From: Microcaldota archaeon
Lineage (GTDB): Archaea; Micrarchaeota; Micrarchaeia; Anstonellales; Anstonellaceae
Assembly (NCBI GenBank): GCA_021813025.1
Contig: JAKAME010000013.1
Span: forward strand, 1-24,466
Reading direction: 5' to 3'
Length of the DNA: 24,466 bases
In this document: positions 1 through 7,771 of the stretch, piece by piece
Position numbering within the stretch: position 1 is the first letter of the stretch
Layout: each line of letters starts with the position of its first letter
Notes under the pieces: model-generated
Told to the model about the DNA's origin: nothing
What the model saw: only the letters and a program-made list of their open reading frames with translations
Databases searched by the model: none
Program-made: the position numbers and the translations under genes

Positions 1-1
1 C

Positions 2-256
2 ACCTCTCTCGTCAAGCCGCCGCCGGGGCAGGAGATGAAGGAATTCACCATGAACGTCTATTCCGCGTTCTCGCCAGACGGGCTGAAATTCGAGCCTGAG
101 GGAATGGTGCTGGCCGCGCCGGCAGCCGGCCAGCGGCTCATGGACCCCGAATTCATCCAATCCGACAATGGAAGCTGGCGCATGTATGTCTCGCTCGCAA
201 CCGGCGAGGGGCAGAACGAGCAGACGCGGCTGGTGAGCGCGGTGCCTGCCTCCTGA
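2..256 (+). CDS. C-terminal end of a beta-propeller glycosidase-like protein (5' truncated)
   Basis: The reading frame is open from the left edge to a TGA at 254-256, so about 84 C-terminal residues are visible and the start lies outside the window. The visible part has the repeat style of five-bladed beta-propeller glycoside hydrolases and relatives (GH43/GH32/GH62-like): a blade reading Y-S-A-F-S-P-D-G-x-x-F-x-x-E, then D-P-E-F-I, then a G-S-W-R-M-Y-V-S strand. In these families such D-P-E/D and W/Y-R-M-Y strands form the inner propeller blades, and the enzymes act on sugars, usually outside the cell or on glycans. No catalytic triad can be judged from a fragment, so the exact family and substrate are unknown; a non-enzymatic propeller is equally possible. 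Confidence 0.5.
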   Translation, partial: TSLVKPPPGQEMKEFTMNVYSAFSPDGLKFEPEGMVLAAPAAGQRLMDPEFIQSDNGSWRMYVSLATGEGQNEQTRLVSAVPAS

Positions 257-265
257 TTGCGGGCC

Positions 266-274
266 AAAAAAAAA
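266..274 (-). terminator. Oligo-T run, candidate terminator of the ZIP gene
   Basis: Nine A on the plus strand read as nine T on the minus strand, about 60 bases after the stop of the ZIP transporter gene. Archaeal transcription often ends at such T-runs without a hairpin. It also lies 10 bases after the stop of the plus-strand propeller gene. Confidence 0.45.
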
Positions 275-334
275 CGGAAGGCATGCATCCGCTATCCGCC
301 AATTTGCTCGGAGCGGCTTTTTGCCCAACCCCAT

Positions 335-1093
335 TCATGCAGGCTCAAGCAGCGAGCCTACGGCCACCACAAGCAGTATGCCTGCCACAAAGCAGGCCAG
401 CTGCATGAGCGAGCGGCGGGCGTCGCGCTCCTTGTGCATCTCAGGCACCAAGTCCACGCAGGCGATGTAGATGAAATTTCCTGCAGCCAGAGGCAGCAGC
501 ACGGCCACGAGGCCGGGCATCAGCGGCGCAAGGAAATAGGTGAGCAGGGCGCCGGCAAAGGCGGTGAGGGCGGAGAGGAAGTTGAACAGCAGCGCCTTGC
601 GCTTGGAGAAGCCGCCCCAGACAAGAAGCGAGAAATCCCCTATCTCCTGCGGAATCTCGTGCGCGATTATGGAAAGCGTGGCCAGCACGCCCAGCGGCGC
701 GGAGGCCAGAAACGAGGCGGCAATCACGGTGCCGTCCACGAAGTTGTGCACCCCGTCCCCTATAAGCACCAGCCATGTGGCTGGCCTCTCCTCGCCCCTG
801 TCCCCAGCATGGTGGTGCTTGTGGTGGTGGTGCCAGTGCAGAAAGCGCTCTATGAAAAAGAACAGCATTATGCCTCCCACCACAAGCGGCATCACCTCGC
901 CGGTCCCGGAATCCTTGAGAGCCTCGGGCATTGCGTGCAAAAACGCCGTGGCCAGCATGCTGCCCCCCGCAAAAGCTACGAAGAGCGGCAGCAGCTGGTG
1001 CAGCAGCCTGTCCTTGACGCTGAGCGTGAGCACCCCGACGAGCGAGATGGCGCTCACCACGAGCGTGGCAAGGAGGATTGTTTCCAGAACCAT
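335..1093 (-). CDS. ZIP family divalent metal transporter
   Basis: A 252-residue integral membrane protein with about eight hydrophobic segments, the standard size for the ZIP (zinc/iron-regulated transporter-like) family, which moves Zn, Fe or Mn into the cytoplasm. The diagnostic helix motifs are visible: H-N-F-V-D-G (residues about 115-120, helix 4) and H-E-I-P-Q-E (about 144-149, helix 5), which carry the transport-site His, Asn, Asp and Glu. The loop between helices 3 and 4 has a dense histidine run (H-W-H-H-H-H-K-H-H-H near residue 90), a typical metal-sensing or metal-binding loop. The ATG at 1093 has a TATA-like box centred about 27 bp upstream, so a leaderless transcript is likely. 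It follows a CPA2 antiporter gene on the same strand. Metal specificity cannot be read from the sequence. Confidence 0.9.
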   Translation of the reverse strand: MVLETILLATLVVSAISLVGVLTLSVKDRLLHQLLPLFVAFAGGSMLATAFLHAMPEALKDSGTGEVMPLVVGGIMLFFFIERFLHWHHHHKHHHAGDRGEERPATWLVLIGDGVHNFVDGTVIAASFLASAPLGVLATLSIIAHEIPQEIGDFSLLVWGGFSKRKALLFNFLSALTAFAGALLTYFLAPLMPGLVAVLLPLAAGNFIYIACVDLVPEMHKERDARRSLMQLACFVAGILLVVAVGSLLEPA

Positions 1094-1114
1094 GGCGGAA
1101 ATGAAGAAGCGGGG

Positions 1115-1125
1115 GATTAATAATC
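1115..1125 (-). promoter_or_regulatory. TATA-like promoter of the ZIP gene
   Basis: On the minus strand this reads GATTATTAATC, an A/T island in GC-rich DNA, centred 27 bp before the ATG at 1093. That spacing puts the transcription start at or next to the A of ATG, that is, a leaderless mRNA. Confidence 0.55.
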
Positions 1126-1161
1126 TTCTTCAGGGGGCGGAAAATCCGGGCCTGCTTCTTG

Positions 1162-2631
1162 TCATCCAATGCTTTTCTCTGCCGATGCGGCAAGCAGTAT
1201 TCTCAGCCCAGCCGGCACGATGATTGTGGTCAGGAAAGCCATGGATGCAATGAGGGTGTATTGCGCTGCCGAGAGAATCGGCGCGCCTGAAGAGGAAATG
1301 GTGGTGAGGCCAAGCGATGCGATGATAAGCGCTATTTCCCCGCGCGGCACCATTCCGAAGCCCACAAGAAGGCTGTCTTTCGCATTCATGCCGAAAAATC
1401 TGGCCACCAGCCCGCAGCCGGCCATTTTCGTTAGCACGGCGATTGCGGAGAGGATTAGCAGGGGCCCAAGCACTGCCGGGATGGCCCACGCGTCCACCAG
1501 CAGGCCAAGCCAGATGAAGAAGATGGGCACTAAAAGCGCGTCAAGGGGAAAGAGGGCGCGGTTGAGCAGGGGAGCGAGCGGCGAGCCGCTGATGACAAGG
1601 CCGGCGAGGAAAGCGCCGACTATGGCCGAGAGGCCCAAGCTTTCTGCCGAAAAGGCGTAGAAGAAAAGGATTGCAAGCAGGCCGCACAGGCTTCTCTTCG
1701 ACAGCTCGGCCTCGTCATGTCCGAAGAAGCTGCGGATGAAGAGACGGCCAAGGAAAAGGCCGCACACCACAAAGAGCGCGGCGATTGCAAGGGTGGAGAG
1801 CAGCGGGCCGAAGGCCTCGGGGCCGGCTGCGGAAGGAATATTGCGAATCATCCCCAGCACCATGAGCGCCAGTATGTCGTCAATCACCGCCGCGCCAAGA
1901 ATGGTCTGGGCAAAGGGCTTGTGCATCATGCCCATCTCCTCAAGCACCGCGGCCGTGATGCCGACCGACGTGGCCGTCAGGGCGGCGCCGACGAAAAGCG
2001 AATAGGCGAAATCACCGCCGCCGAAGTAGAAGGCGTAGAGAAAGCCCGCAATAAATGGCAGCAGCACCCCGCCCAGCGCAACGAGCATGTTCTTGAGGTT
2101 GAACACGGCCTCAAGCTTGGAGTGCAGGCCTATCCTGAAAAGCAGGATGATGGCCCCGAACGAGGCGAAAGTCTTGACAAGCTCGCTGTCTGTCACCAGA
2201 TTGGGAAGGCGCGCAGGGTCTGGGTGGAATCCGTATGGGGCGAGCAGGGGCGCGAGCGCGCCGGCAGCCGGCGGCCAGACTGCCGCCAAGGTGTGGGGCG
2301 AAATCAGCACGCCCAAGAGCAGCAGTACCATAACAAACGGCTGCTTCCACTGCTGCACGAGGCGCTCGGCCACCACGGCGATGAGCAGCAGCAGGGTGAG
2401 CTCCACCCACAGGTGGGTGGAGGCGTCGGTGGAGCCGAAGAAGGCGGTGCGCACTATGCCGAAGAGCATGAGCGCTCCCAAGAGAAGCATGAAATAGCCC
2501 GGCCACGCGCCCGGGCGCCCGACGGCGTCCCGCGTCTGTTTCGCAATGGCCTGCGCGCCCCCGACCATCTCCCCGGTCCGCTTCACCGCCGCCCGCGTGC
2601 TCTCGACGGCCTTCTGGATGTGTTTTTGCAT
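1162..2631 (-). CDS. CPA2-type Na+(K+)/H+ antiporter, NapA-like
   Basis: A 489-residue membrane protein of the monovalent cation:proton antiporter-2 group. About 12-13 hydrophobic segments follow a 40-residue hydrophilic, positively charged N-terminus. The key motif A-V-I-D-D-I-L-A carries the paired aspartates that mark electrogenic antiporters such as NapA; other family signatures are T-A-T-S-V-G-I-T, S-A-I-V-G-A-F-L-A-G and G-M-V-P-R-G-E-I-A. It would exchange cytoplasmic Na+ or K+ for protons. I start at the ATG at 2631 and not the in-frame ATG at 2649, because an A/T box at 2652-2660 is centred 25 bp before 2631, and a GAGGAG also sits 5 bases before it. No regulatory TrkA-N/C domain is present, unlike KefB/C. 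The gene lies 47 bp after a CaCA antiporter gene. Confidence 0.88.
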   Translation of the reverse strand: MQKHIQKAVESTRAAVKRTGEMVGGAQAIAKQTRDAVGRPGAWPGYFMLLLGALMLFGIVRTAFFGSTDASTHLWVELTLLLLIAVVAERLVQQWKQPFVMVLLLLGVLISPHTLAAVWPPAAGALAPLLAPYGFHPDPARLPNLVTDSELVKTFASFGAIILLFRIGLHSKLEAVFNLKNMLVALGGVLLPFIAGFLYAFYFGGGDFAYSLFVGAALTATSVGITAAVLEEMGMMHKPFAQTILGAAVIDDILALMVLGMIRNIPSAAGPEAFGPLLSTLAIAALFVVCGLFLGRLFIRSFFGHDEAELSKRSLCGLLAILFFYAFSAESLGLSAIVGAFLAGLVISGSPLAPLLNRALFPLDALLVPIFFIWLGLLVDAWAIPAVLGPLLILSAIAVLTKMAGCGLVARFFGMNAKDSLLVGFGMVPRGEIALIIASLGLTTISSSGAPILSAAQYTLIASMAFLTTIIVPAGLRILLAASAEKSIG

Positions 2632-2651
2632 GCCATCTCCTCGCGTCATGG

Positions 2652-2660
2652 GTTAAAATC
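2652..2660 (-). promoter_or_regulatory. TATA-like promoter of the CPA2 antiporter gene
   Basis: GATTTTAAC on the minus strand is centred about 25 bp before the ATG at 2631, consistent with a leaderless start there. It lies just after the stop of the upstream transporter gene, so the antiporter can be transcribed on its own. Confidence 0.45.
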
Positions 2661-2677
2661 GGCATCGCACCGGCCAT

Positions 2678-3649
2678 TCACCATCCAATCGCGCTCTTGG
2701 CCTGCGCGAGGAAGATGATGACAAGGTAGGCGGCGTACATCGCCAGAAACAGCAGGCCGGCCGGCCGCCGCAGGTGCCTGTCTGCCGCGGCCGCATAGAA
2801 CAGCAGGATGTTGGCGGTGATGGCGAACAGCAGCGCGATGATGAAGACGGGCAGGGTGATGGAGATGGGGTTGATGACGGCCGCCGTGCCCAGCACCAGT
2901 GTGATGTTGGCCATGTTGCTTCCAATCGCGTCTCCCAGCGCCAGCCCGTACTGCCGCTTGCGAATCGCCTGCAAATCCACGCTCAGTTCGGGCAGTGAGG
3001 TGCCCACCGCCACCAGCGTGGCGCCGATGAAGCTCTCGGCCAGTCCCAGCTCGCCGGCCAGCTTGATTGCCGACTCCACCACGAATCCGGCGCTGGCCAG
3101 CACCACCAGGATGGAGGCGAAGAACCACAGAAAGGCGGCCAGCGCCTCCTTCTTGCTCACCTTGGCCGCCTCGTGCCCGGGCAACTGGCGCTTGCGGTGC
3201 AGAACCGAGTAGACATAAGCCGCGAACAGGCCGAGCAGCACCAGACCTTCCGGAAAGGCTAGCGTGCGCTGGGAGATGGAGGCCGCGTAGATGATGTAGG
3301 CCGAGATGACGGTGGTGAGCACCAGCACCAGCCCGATGTCCAGCAGCTCCGAGCGCTTGATGGTGAATCCGTAGAGCGCCGCCCCCAGCCCCAGCACGAG
3401 GAGGATGTTGGCGATGTTGGAGCCGAACACGTTGCCGGCCGCAATCGCGCCGTTGCCGGAAGTGGAGGACAGCACCGACACCGACAGCTCAGGCAATGAG
3501 GTGGAAACCGAAATGAGGACGAAGCCGATGGCAAGGGTGCTGATGCCAAAAAAAGCTGAGAGCTTAACCGCGTTCTCGACAACGGCTGCGGAGGATTTGG
3601 CCAGCACGGCCAGAGAGACCAGCAGCACAAGAAGCTCGGCCAGAATCAT
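2678..3649 (-). CDS. CaCA family Ca2+(Na+)/cation antiporter, YrbG-like
   Basis: A 323-residue protein with about ten hydrophobic segments and the internal duplication typical of calcium:cation antiporters. The alpha-1 repeat (residues about 46-90) has V-S-T-S-L-P-E-L-S followed by G-N-V-F-G-S-N-I-A-N. The alpha-2 repeat (about 210-255) has V-G-T-S-L-P-E-L-S followed by G-D-A-I-G-S-N-M-A-N. The two glutamates and the G-S-N motifs line the cation site in this family. The likely role is Ca2+ extrusion driven by Na+ or H+. The ATG at 3649 is set by a TATA-like box centred 26 bp upstream. Length is normal for bacterial and archaeal members. Confidence 0.9.
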   Translation of the reverse strand: MILAELLVLLVSLAVLAKSSAAVVENAVKLSAFFGISTLAIGFVLISVSTSLPELSVSVLSSTSGNGAIAAGNVFGSNIANILLVLGLGAALYGFTIKRSELLDIGLVLVLTTVISAYIIYAASISQRTLAFPEGLVLLGLFAAYVYSVLHRKRQLPGHEAAKVSKKEALAAFLWFFASILVVLASAGFVVESAIKLAGELGLAESFIGATLVAVGTSLPELSVDLQAIRKRQYGLALGDAIGSNMANITLVLGTAAVINPISITLPVFIIALLFAITANILLFYAAAADRHLRRPAGLLFLAMYAAYLVIIFLAQAKSAIGW

Positions 3650-3670
3650 AGGGTGGCCACGCTACTGAGA

Positions 3671-3679
3671 ATTAAAAAT
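3671..3679 (-). promoter_or_regulatory. TATA-like promoter of the CaCA antiporter gene
   Basis: ATTTTTAAT on the minus strand, preceded by a purine-rich GGGAG (possible BRE), is centred 26 bp before the ATG at 3649. A leaderless transcript is implied. Confidence 0.55.
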
Positions 3680-3773
3680 CTCCCTTTGCCCGCATTTTTT
3701 TGTTTTTGGCGGCTCCCGCTCTTTCTTTGGACAGTTGTCCTTCCATTTTTCAGTTTTGCTCCGGCCTTCCGGC

Positions 3774-5264
3774 CTATGCTTGCGCGTCCTCAGAGTCTAT
3801 GGCCAGCTCCATGCCGGCCATGCGGCGCACCTCGCCCTCAAGCTCGCCGCAGGCTTCCAGCGCCAGCGCCCGCGCAGTTTCCTCCCCCAGCCTTCCCTCG
3901 CCGTCCCAGCCAAGGCGCCGGGCACGCGCCAGCATCTCGTCCGATTTTGTGCGCCGCTCCTGCACTATGCGCCGCACCCTCTCCAGCCCCGGGTCGCGCC
4001 TGGAGGGCACGCTCAGCATGGCCAGGGCCGCGAAGCGGCGGGTGTAGCGCGCCACTTCTGCGTCCTCCAGCCCCCCTAGCGCGGACTTGAACTGCAGCAC
4101 CTCGTCAAGATAGGAAAACGGGGGCACGTGCAGCAGCTCCCCCTCCCGCCTGAACGGCTCGCGGATGCCTATGTCTGACGGCACCACTCGGAGGCCCTCC
4201 TCCTGCACCTGGTGCAGCAGGTATTTGAGCAGCAGGCTGGTGCCGATGATGTGCGACGGCAGGTTGGAGTCCAGCCCCCGGTATTCCAGCGTGCCGATGC
4301 GGTTGATGCGCAGCGGGCTCCAGTTGAACTGCAGCGGGTGCAGCGAATCGGCCAGCTCAAGATAGGCGGGATGGCGCTCCTCCACAATCTCGCGCCAGAG
4401 CCTCTGGCGCTGCTCGCCCAGGAGGATGAGGTCCGAGATTGCGTGCGCATAGCGCGGCAGGCGGCCGAACAGGGGCAAATCATAATACAGCCCCTTGAGC
4501 GCGTCCGGCCCGCGCCCGAGGCGCATGGCGCGGTAGAGGAAGGCGCGCGAATCCTTTGCCCTGTGCGCGCCGTCTATGAACGGCGATGACTCCATGAGGT
4601 TGGTGACCGCCGGGTCGCAGGCAAGAATGAGGTTGTAGAGGCTGAGCAGCTGGTCTCGCCCCTTGGAGCGGAAGAGCTGGCGCAAAGTCCTCGCCCCGCG
4701 CCCGAAGGTGCCGTGCGGCAGGCAGTAGTGCAGGTGGAATCCCAGGCAGTGCCCCCCGGCATCCCGCAGCCGCTCGGGGCCCAGCACCTCCTCCTGCATG
4801 CGATAGCGCGCGTCGGTGCGAACGGCCGGAGCGTGCGTTCCAGTGTAAGTGCCGTAAGGATAGATTCGCAGCTTCAGGCGCGCGGCCTCGTCAAGCACGC
4901 GCGCCATGGCCTCCAGCCAGCTGCGGGCGACCGGGCGCACGCGCGGGCCGGCGGGGCTTGTGAGCTCAATCATGTTGTGGGTGTAATCATGGTGCAGGGA
5001 GCAGCCGGAGTCAGGCAGGCGCGTTCTGGAAATCAGCTCGTCGGCCCGCACCGACACCGCCCCGTCCTCCTCAAGCACAAGATATTCTGCCTCAAAGCCC
5101 ACCTTGTGTATCTTGCGCGCCCGGGGCATGGCCAGCGCCTGGCGCAGGCCGTCCAGCAGCCCGCCCATCTCCGAGGCAATCGGGCCAAGCGGCGTGCCGT
5201 CTGCGCGCCCCCCCGCTCCCTTCTCGCCCCGCGCGCTGCCTGTTTTGGATGGCGTGGCTTGCAT
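3774..5264 (-). CDS. GCS2-type carboxylate-amine ligase (glutamate-cysteine ligase-like)
   Basis: A 496-residue cytosolic enzyme of the GCS2/YbdK superfamily, which uses ATP to join a carboxylate such as the gamma-carboxyl of glutamate to an amine. Visible hallmarks in order are K-V-G-F-E-A-E-Y (first acidic metal site), I-E-L-T-S-P, G-H-C-L-G-F-H-L-H-Y (His-rich strand equivalent to G-x-H-x-H-x in YbdK) and L-E-Y-R-G-L-D-S-N. I chose the ATG at 5264. The open frame extends to a TTG at 5303, but the ATG has a GAGG seven bases upstream, and a weak AAAAT box lies about 26 bp before it. It follows the deoxyhypusine synthase-family gene by 47 bp on the same strand. The N-terminal 25 residues are low-complexity. 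Whether it makes gamma-glutamylcysteine or ligates another amine cannot be told. Confidence 0.75.
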   Translation of the reverse strand: MQATPSKTGSARGEKGAGGRADGTPLGPIASEMGGLLDGLRQALAMPRARKIHKVGFEAEYLVLEEDGAVSVRADELISRTRLPDSGCSLHHDYTHNMIELTSPAGPRVRPVARSWLEAMARVLDEAARLKLRIYPYGTYTGTHAPAVRTDARYRMQEEVLGPERLRDAGGHCLGFHLHYCLPHGTFGRGARTLRQLFRSKGRDQLLSLYNLILACDPAVTNLMESSPFIDGAHRAKDSRAFLYRAMRLGRGPDALKGLYYDLPLFGRLPRYAHAISDLILLGEQRQRLWREIVEERHPAYLELADSLHPLQFNWSPLRINRIGTLEYRGLDSNLPSHIIGTSLLLKYLLHQVQEEGLRVVPSDIGIREPFRREGELLHVPPFSYLDEVLQFKSALGGLEDAEVARYTRRFAALAMLSVPSRRDPGLERVRRIVQERRTKSDEMLARARRLGWDGEGRLGEETARALALEACGELEGEVRRMAGMELAIDSEDAQA

Positions 5265-5311
5265 GCATGAACCTCGCTCAGAAACTGATTTTGGCCGCCC
5301 CAAATTCCGCC

Positions 5312-6292
5312 CTACTGCCCAAGCACGTAGGCGAAAAGCAGCGGCGCGACGATGGTGGCGTCGGACTCAATCATGAAGCTGGGCGTGTCCTCGGCCAGCT
5401 TGCCCCACGAGATTTTCTCGTTGGGCACCGCCCCGGAATAAGAGCCATAACTCGTCGTGGAGTCGGAAATCTGGCAGAAATATGCCCAGAGCGGCACCTG
5501 GTATTTCCTCAAGTCCTGGTTGATGAGAGGCACCACGCAAATCGGGAAATCCCCCGATATGCCGCCGCCAATCTGCATGAAGCCCATCTTGCTGTTCGCC
5601 GACTGCACCCTATACCAGCTCACAAGCTGCGTCATGTAGGCAAGGCCGTTGTTGACTATCGCCAGGTCTCGGATGTTGCCCTTGAGGTGCTCTGCCACGA
5701 AATAGTTTCCCAAGGAAGAGTCGGCCCAGCCGGGCACGAAAATCGGCAAATTCTTCTCGCAGGCCGCGAGCAGCCAGCTGTCGCGCGGGTCAATCTGGTA
5801 TTCAGGCTCAAGCTCGCGCGAGCGTATGAGCTCGTAGATGTAGTCGTGCGGCGCTGCCGGCCTGTGCTGGCGGTCATGCTCCTGCCAAATCGGCAGGATG
5901 TGGCGCTCTATCTTGCGCATGGCCTCGTCTTCCGGAATTGCCGTGTCGGTGACGCGGTTGAGCTTGGAGGCCATGAGCGCGGCCTCGTCCTTTGGCGTGA
6001 GGTCCCGGTAGTTTCGCAGGCGCTTGTAGTTCTTGTGGGCCACGAGATTGAAGATGTCCTCCTCAAGATTCGCCCCAGTGGTTGAAATGGCGTGAATCTT
6101 GTCCTGCCTGATCATTTCCGCCAGGCCTATGCCAATCTCGGCGGTGCTCATGGCCCCCGCCATGGCCAGCAGCATTTTTCCCCCCGATTCGGTGTGCGCG
6201 CGGTAGGCGCGCGCGGCGTCCAGCAGTTCGGCTGAGTTGAAATGGCGGTATTGGCGTTCCATAAATCCAGAAATCGGACCTTTCGCACCCAC
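5312..6292 (-). CDS. dys: Deoxyhypusine synthase family protein
   Basis: A 326-residue member of the deoxyhypusine synthase (DHS) family, NAD-dependent enzymes that transfer the aminobutyl group of spermidine, in archaea to the lysine of initiation factor aIF5A. The catalytic lysine is visible as K298 in I-S-W-G-K, after G-A-V-P-N-E. Other family motifs are A-G-A-M-S-T-A, S-T-T-G-A-N-L-E-E-D and F-V-P-G-W-A-D-S-S-L-G. I start at the GTG at 6292 because the encoded G-P-I-S-G-F-x-E-x-x-Y-R-H-F-N matches the conserved N-terminus as I recall it, and a TATA box is centred about 28 bp upstream. The ATG at 6262 would cut this motif off. The sequence resembles the subgroup also found in bacteria, some of whose members make homospermidine, so the substrate is not certain. 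Confidence 0.88.
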   Translation of the reverse strand: MGAKGPISGFMERQYRHFNSAELLDAARAYRAHTESGGKMLLAMAGAMSTAEIGIGLAEMIRQDKIHAISTTGANLEEDIFNLVAHKNYKRLRNYRDLTPKDEAALMASKLNRVTDTAIPEDEAMRKIERHILPIWQEHDRQHRPAAPHDYIYELIRSRELEPEYQIDPRDSWLLAACEKNLPIFVPGWADSSLGNYFVAEHLKGNIRDLAIVNNGLAYMTQLVSWYRVQSANSKMGFMQIGGGISGDFPICVVPLINQDLRKYQVPLWAYFCQISDSTTSYGSYSGAVPNEKISWGKLAEDTPSFMIESDATIVAPLLFAYVLGQ

Positions 6293-6314
6293 GAAAGGCC
6301 GATTGCAAGCGAAG

Positions 6315-6325
6315 ATATATTATAA
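6315..6325 (-). promoter_or_regulatory. TATA box of the deoxyhypusine synthase gene
   Basis: TTATAATATAT on the minus strand is centred about 28 bp before the GTG start at 6292. It is the strongest A/T box in the 6293-6453 divergent spacer and supports a leaderless GTG start. Confidence 0.6.
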
Positions 6326-6424
6326 TAACGGAAAAAAAATTCTAAAATTGCAAAAAACGGCTTGAATCTGGGAAAACTTCGTGAATTGCAGAAAAAACAA
6401 ACTCCCGCCCGCCCTTCCGCCCGA

Positions 6425-6432
6425 TTTTTATT
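6425..6432 (+). promoter_or_regulatory. TATA-like promoter of the HAD gene
   Basis: TTTTTATT is centred 25-26 bp before the ATG at 6454, giving a leaderless transcript. Confidence 0.5.
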
Positions 6433-6453
6433 CTTCATCCCCCAATCCCCGTC

Positions 6454-7134
6454 ATGCTCAAAGCAGTGATTTTCGATTTGGACAACACCCTCGTCAATTT
6501 CTGGCAGTTCAAGCAGGAATCGGCGCGCGAGGCTTCCGCAGCCATGGTGCAGGCGGGCCTTCCCATGTCCGCAGAGAGCGCCTACAACCTCATATTCAAA
6601 ATCTACAAGGAGAGGGGCGTTGAATACCAACTGGTCTTCACCGACATGATTCAGCCGTTCCATTTTCCCAAAGCAAAGTTCGAGAAAATCCGCGATGCCG
6701 GCATCGTGGCGTATTTGAGGAAAAAAGGCCAAGTGCTGCGCCCCTATGCCGGAATTCCGGAAACTTTGGCAGAGCTGAAAAAATCCTACCGCCTCGGCAT
6801 TCTCACCGACGCGGCCCGCGAGCAGGCCCACCAGCGCCTCAATTTCACCGGTTTGCAGGAATATTTCGACGCCGTGGGCACGCTGCACGACACCAACATC
6901 TACAAGCCCGGCATCGAGCCTTTCCTGCACATCTGCCAGAAGCTGCAGGTGCAGCCTGCAGAGGCGCTCATGGTCGGCGACAATCCGGGCAGGGACATGA
7001 AAGGGGCGCGCGCCGTCGGGATGAAGACCTGTCTCGCCAAATACGACCCCTATTTCGACAACGACGGGCCAGCGCCTGATTTCGAGATTGAAAAGCCACA
7101 GCAGCTGCTGGAGGTTGTGAAGCGGATAGGGTAA
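6454..7134 (+). CDS. HAD superfamily phosphatase
   Basis: A 226-residue haloacid dehalogenase-superfamily hydrolase with all four catalytic motifs. Motif I is F-D-L-D-N-T-L (residues 7-13, with nucleophile Asp8 and acid/base Asp10), motif II is I-L-T-D-A (near 110), motif III is Y-K-P-G (near 150) and motif IV is G-D-N-P-G-R-D (near 175). A helical cap of about 70 residues sits between motifs I and II, as in subfamily IA enzymes (phosphoglycolate phosphatase-like and other small-metabolite phosphatases). The ATG at 6454 is supported by a TATA-like box 26 bp upstream. It is divergent from the deoxyhypusine synthase gene. The substrate cannot be predicted. Confidence 0.87.
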   Translation: MLKAVIFDLDNTLVNFWQFKQESAREASAAMVQAGLPMSAESAYNLIFKIYKERGVEYQLVFTDMIQPFHFPKAKFEKIRDAGIVAYLRKKGQVLRPYAGIPETLAELKKSYRLGILTDAAREQAHQRLNFTGLQEYFDAVGTLHDTNIYKPGIEPFLHICQKLQVQPAEALMVGDNPGRDMKGARAVGMKTCLAKYDPYFDNDGPAPDFEIEKPQQLLEVVKRIG

Positions 7135-7229
7135 GCCGGCCAGCAAACGAGCTGGGTCATATCAAGCCAAAGATTGCCGGAACTAATCGGGAGCTGAGGA
7201 AGCTGCTGACGAGGCCAGACCCACCAAAT

Positions 7230-7760
7230 TCATCTTCTCGCGCGCCATGACGCAGTTCTCTTTCTTAGCGCCCGTTTGCGGATTTCATCCGTCCTGTCCA
7301 GCAGCCGGAAGAAATCGCCGAATCTCAATTCAATGTCTGCTCTCCGTTTTCCCGAAAATGTCTGGTGGGCCACGGCGTGGGCCAGCGTGGTGCGGCCCAC
7401 GTGCCCGAATTGGACATTGTGCCTTTCTATCGGTTTGTCTGCGAACTTCTCGAATAGGTGGCTCAGCAAGTCCCGTATCGAATCGTCCTGTCCGGGGTAT
7501 TCCACATCTATTTGCAGCACGTCTCCTTCTCTAATCACATCTTTGATGGTCAGAAAAACGGCGTAGGTGAACATCCGGCTGGCCTTGCGTTTCTTGGAGC
7601 GATTTTTCTCCTGCTCGAACCCGCCCAGCACCCTGTTGATTCTGTCTTTCTCGGTCGGCCGGATGATTGCCCCAAATGGCTTTCCAGCTACGCTGGCTCC
7701 AATCGCAGTCGGCTGCCCCGATTCCCATTTCCCGCTCTGGTCGATTTGAATGAGCGCCAC
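7230..7760 (-). CDS. Unrecognised basic protein with a possible RNase H-like N-terminus
   Basis: A 176-residue protein that I do not recognise, starting with GTG at 7760; no ATG is available in frame after the upstream TGA. The first strand reads I-Q-I-D-Q-S-G, followed later by Q-I-D-V-E-Y-P-G and A-D-I-E-L-R-F-G. This spacing of acidic residues after hydrophobic strands recalls RNase H-fold proteins, but that is inference only. The middle (K-N-R-S-K-K-R-K) and the tail (R-K-R-A-L-R-K-R, W-R-A-R-R) are strongly basic, suggesting nucleic-acid binding. Its 5' side carries the structured RNA candidate at 7772-7884, so it may be translated from a transcript with an unusually long structured leader, whereas most neighbours look leaderless. 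It is convergent with the HAD gene. Confidence 0.6.
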   Translation of the reverse strand: MALIQIDQSGKWESGQPTAIGASVAGKPFGAIIRPTEKDRINRVLGGFEQEKNRSKKRKASRMFTYAVFLTIKDVIREGDVLQIDVEYPGQDDSIRDLLSHLFEKFADKPIERHNVQFGHVGRTTLAHAVAHQTFSGKRRADIELRFGDFFRLLDRTDEIRKRALRKRTASWRARR

Positions 7761-7771
7761 GGCTAGACCTC

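Noticed and set aside
257..1120. Long plus-strand open frame over the ZIP gene
   Set aside because: His/Arg/Gln-rich shadow of the minus-strand ZIP gene; no family pattern, and the opposite strand has clear motifs.
1717..2718. 333-codon plus-strand open frame over the CPA2 antiporter
   Set aside because: Composition (Arg, His, Gly, Glu) is typical of antisense frames in GC-rich DNA; the antiporter motifs on the other strand are unmistakable.
3729..3740. Inverted repeat GGACA-GT-TGTCC
   Set aside because: Five-bp arms in a non-coding spacer without a T-run or link to a promoter; too short to call.
3672..3746. 24-codon Lys-rich minus-strand frame between the CaCA and GCS2 genes
   Set aside because: No TATA box at leaderless spacing and it runs through the promoter of the CaCA gene; likely chance.
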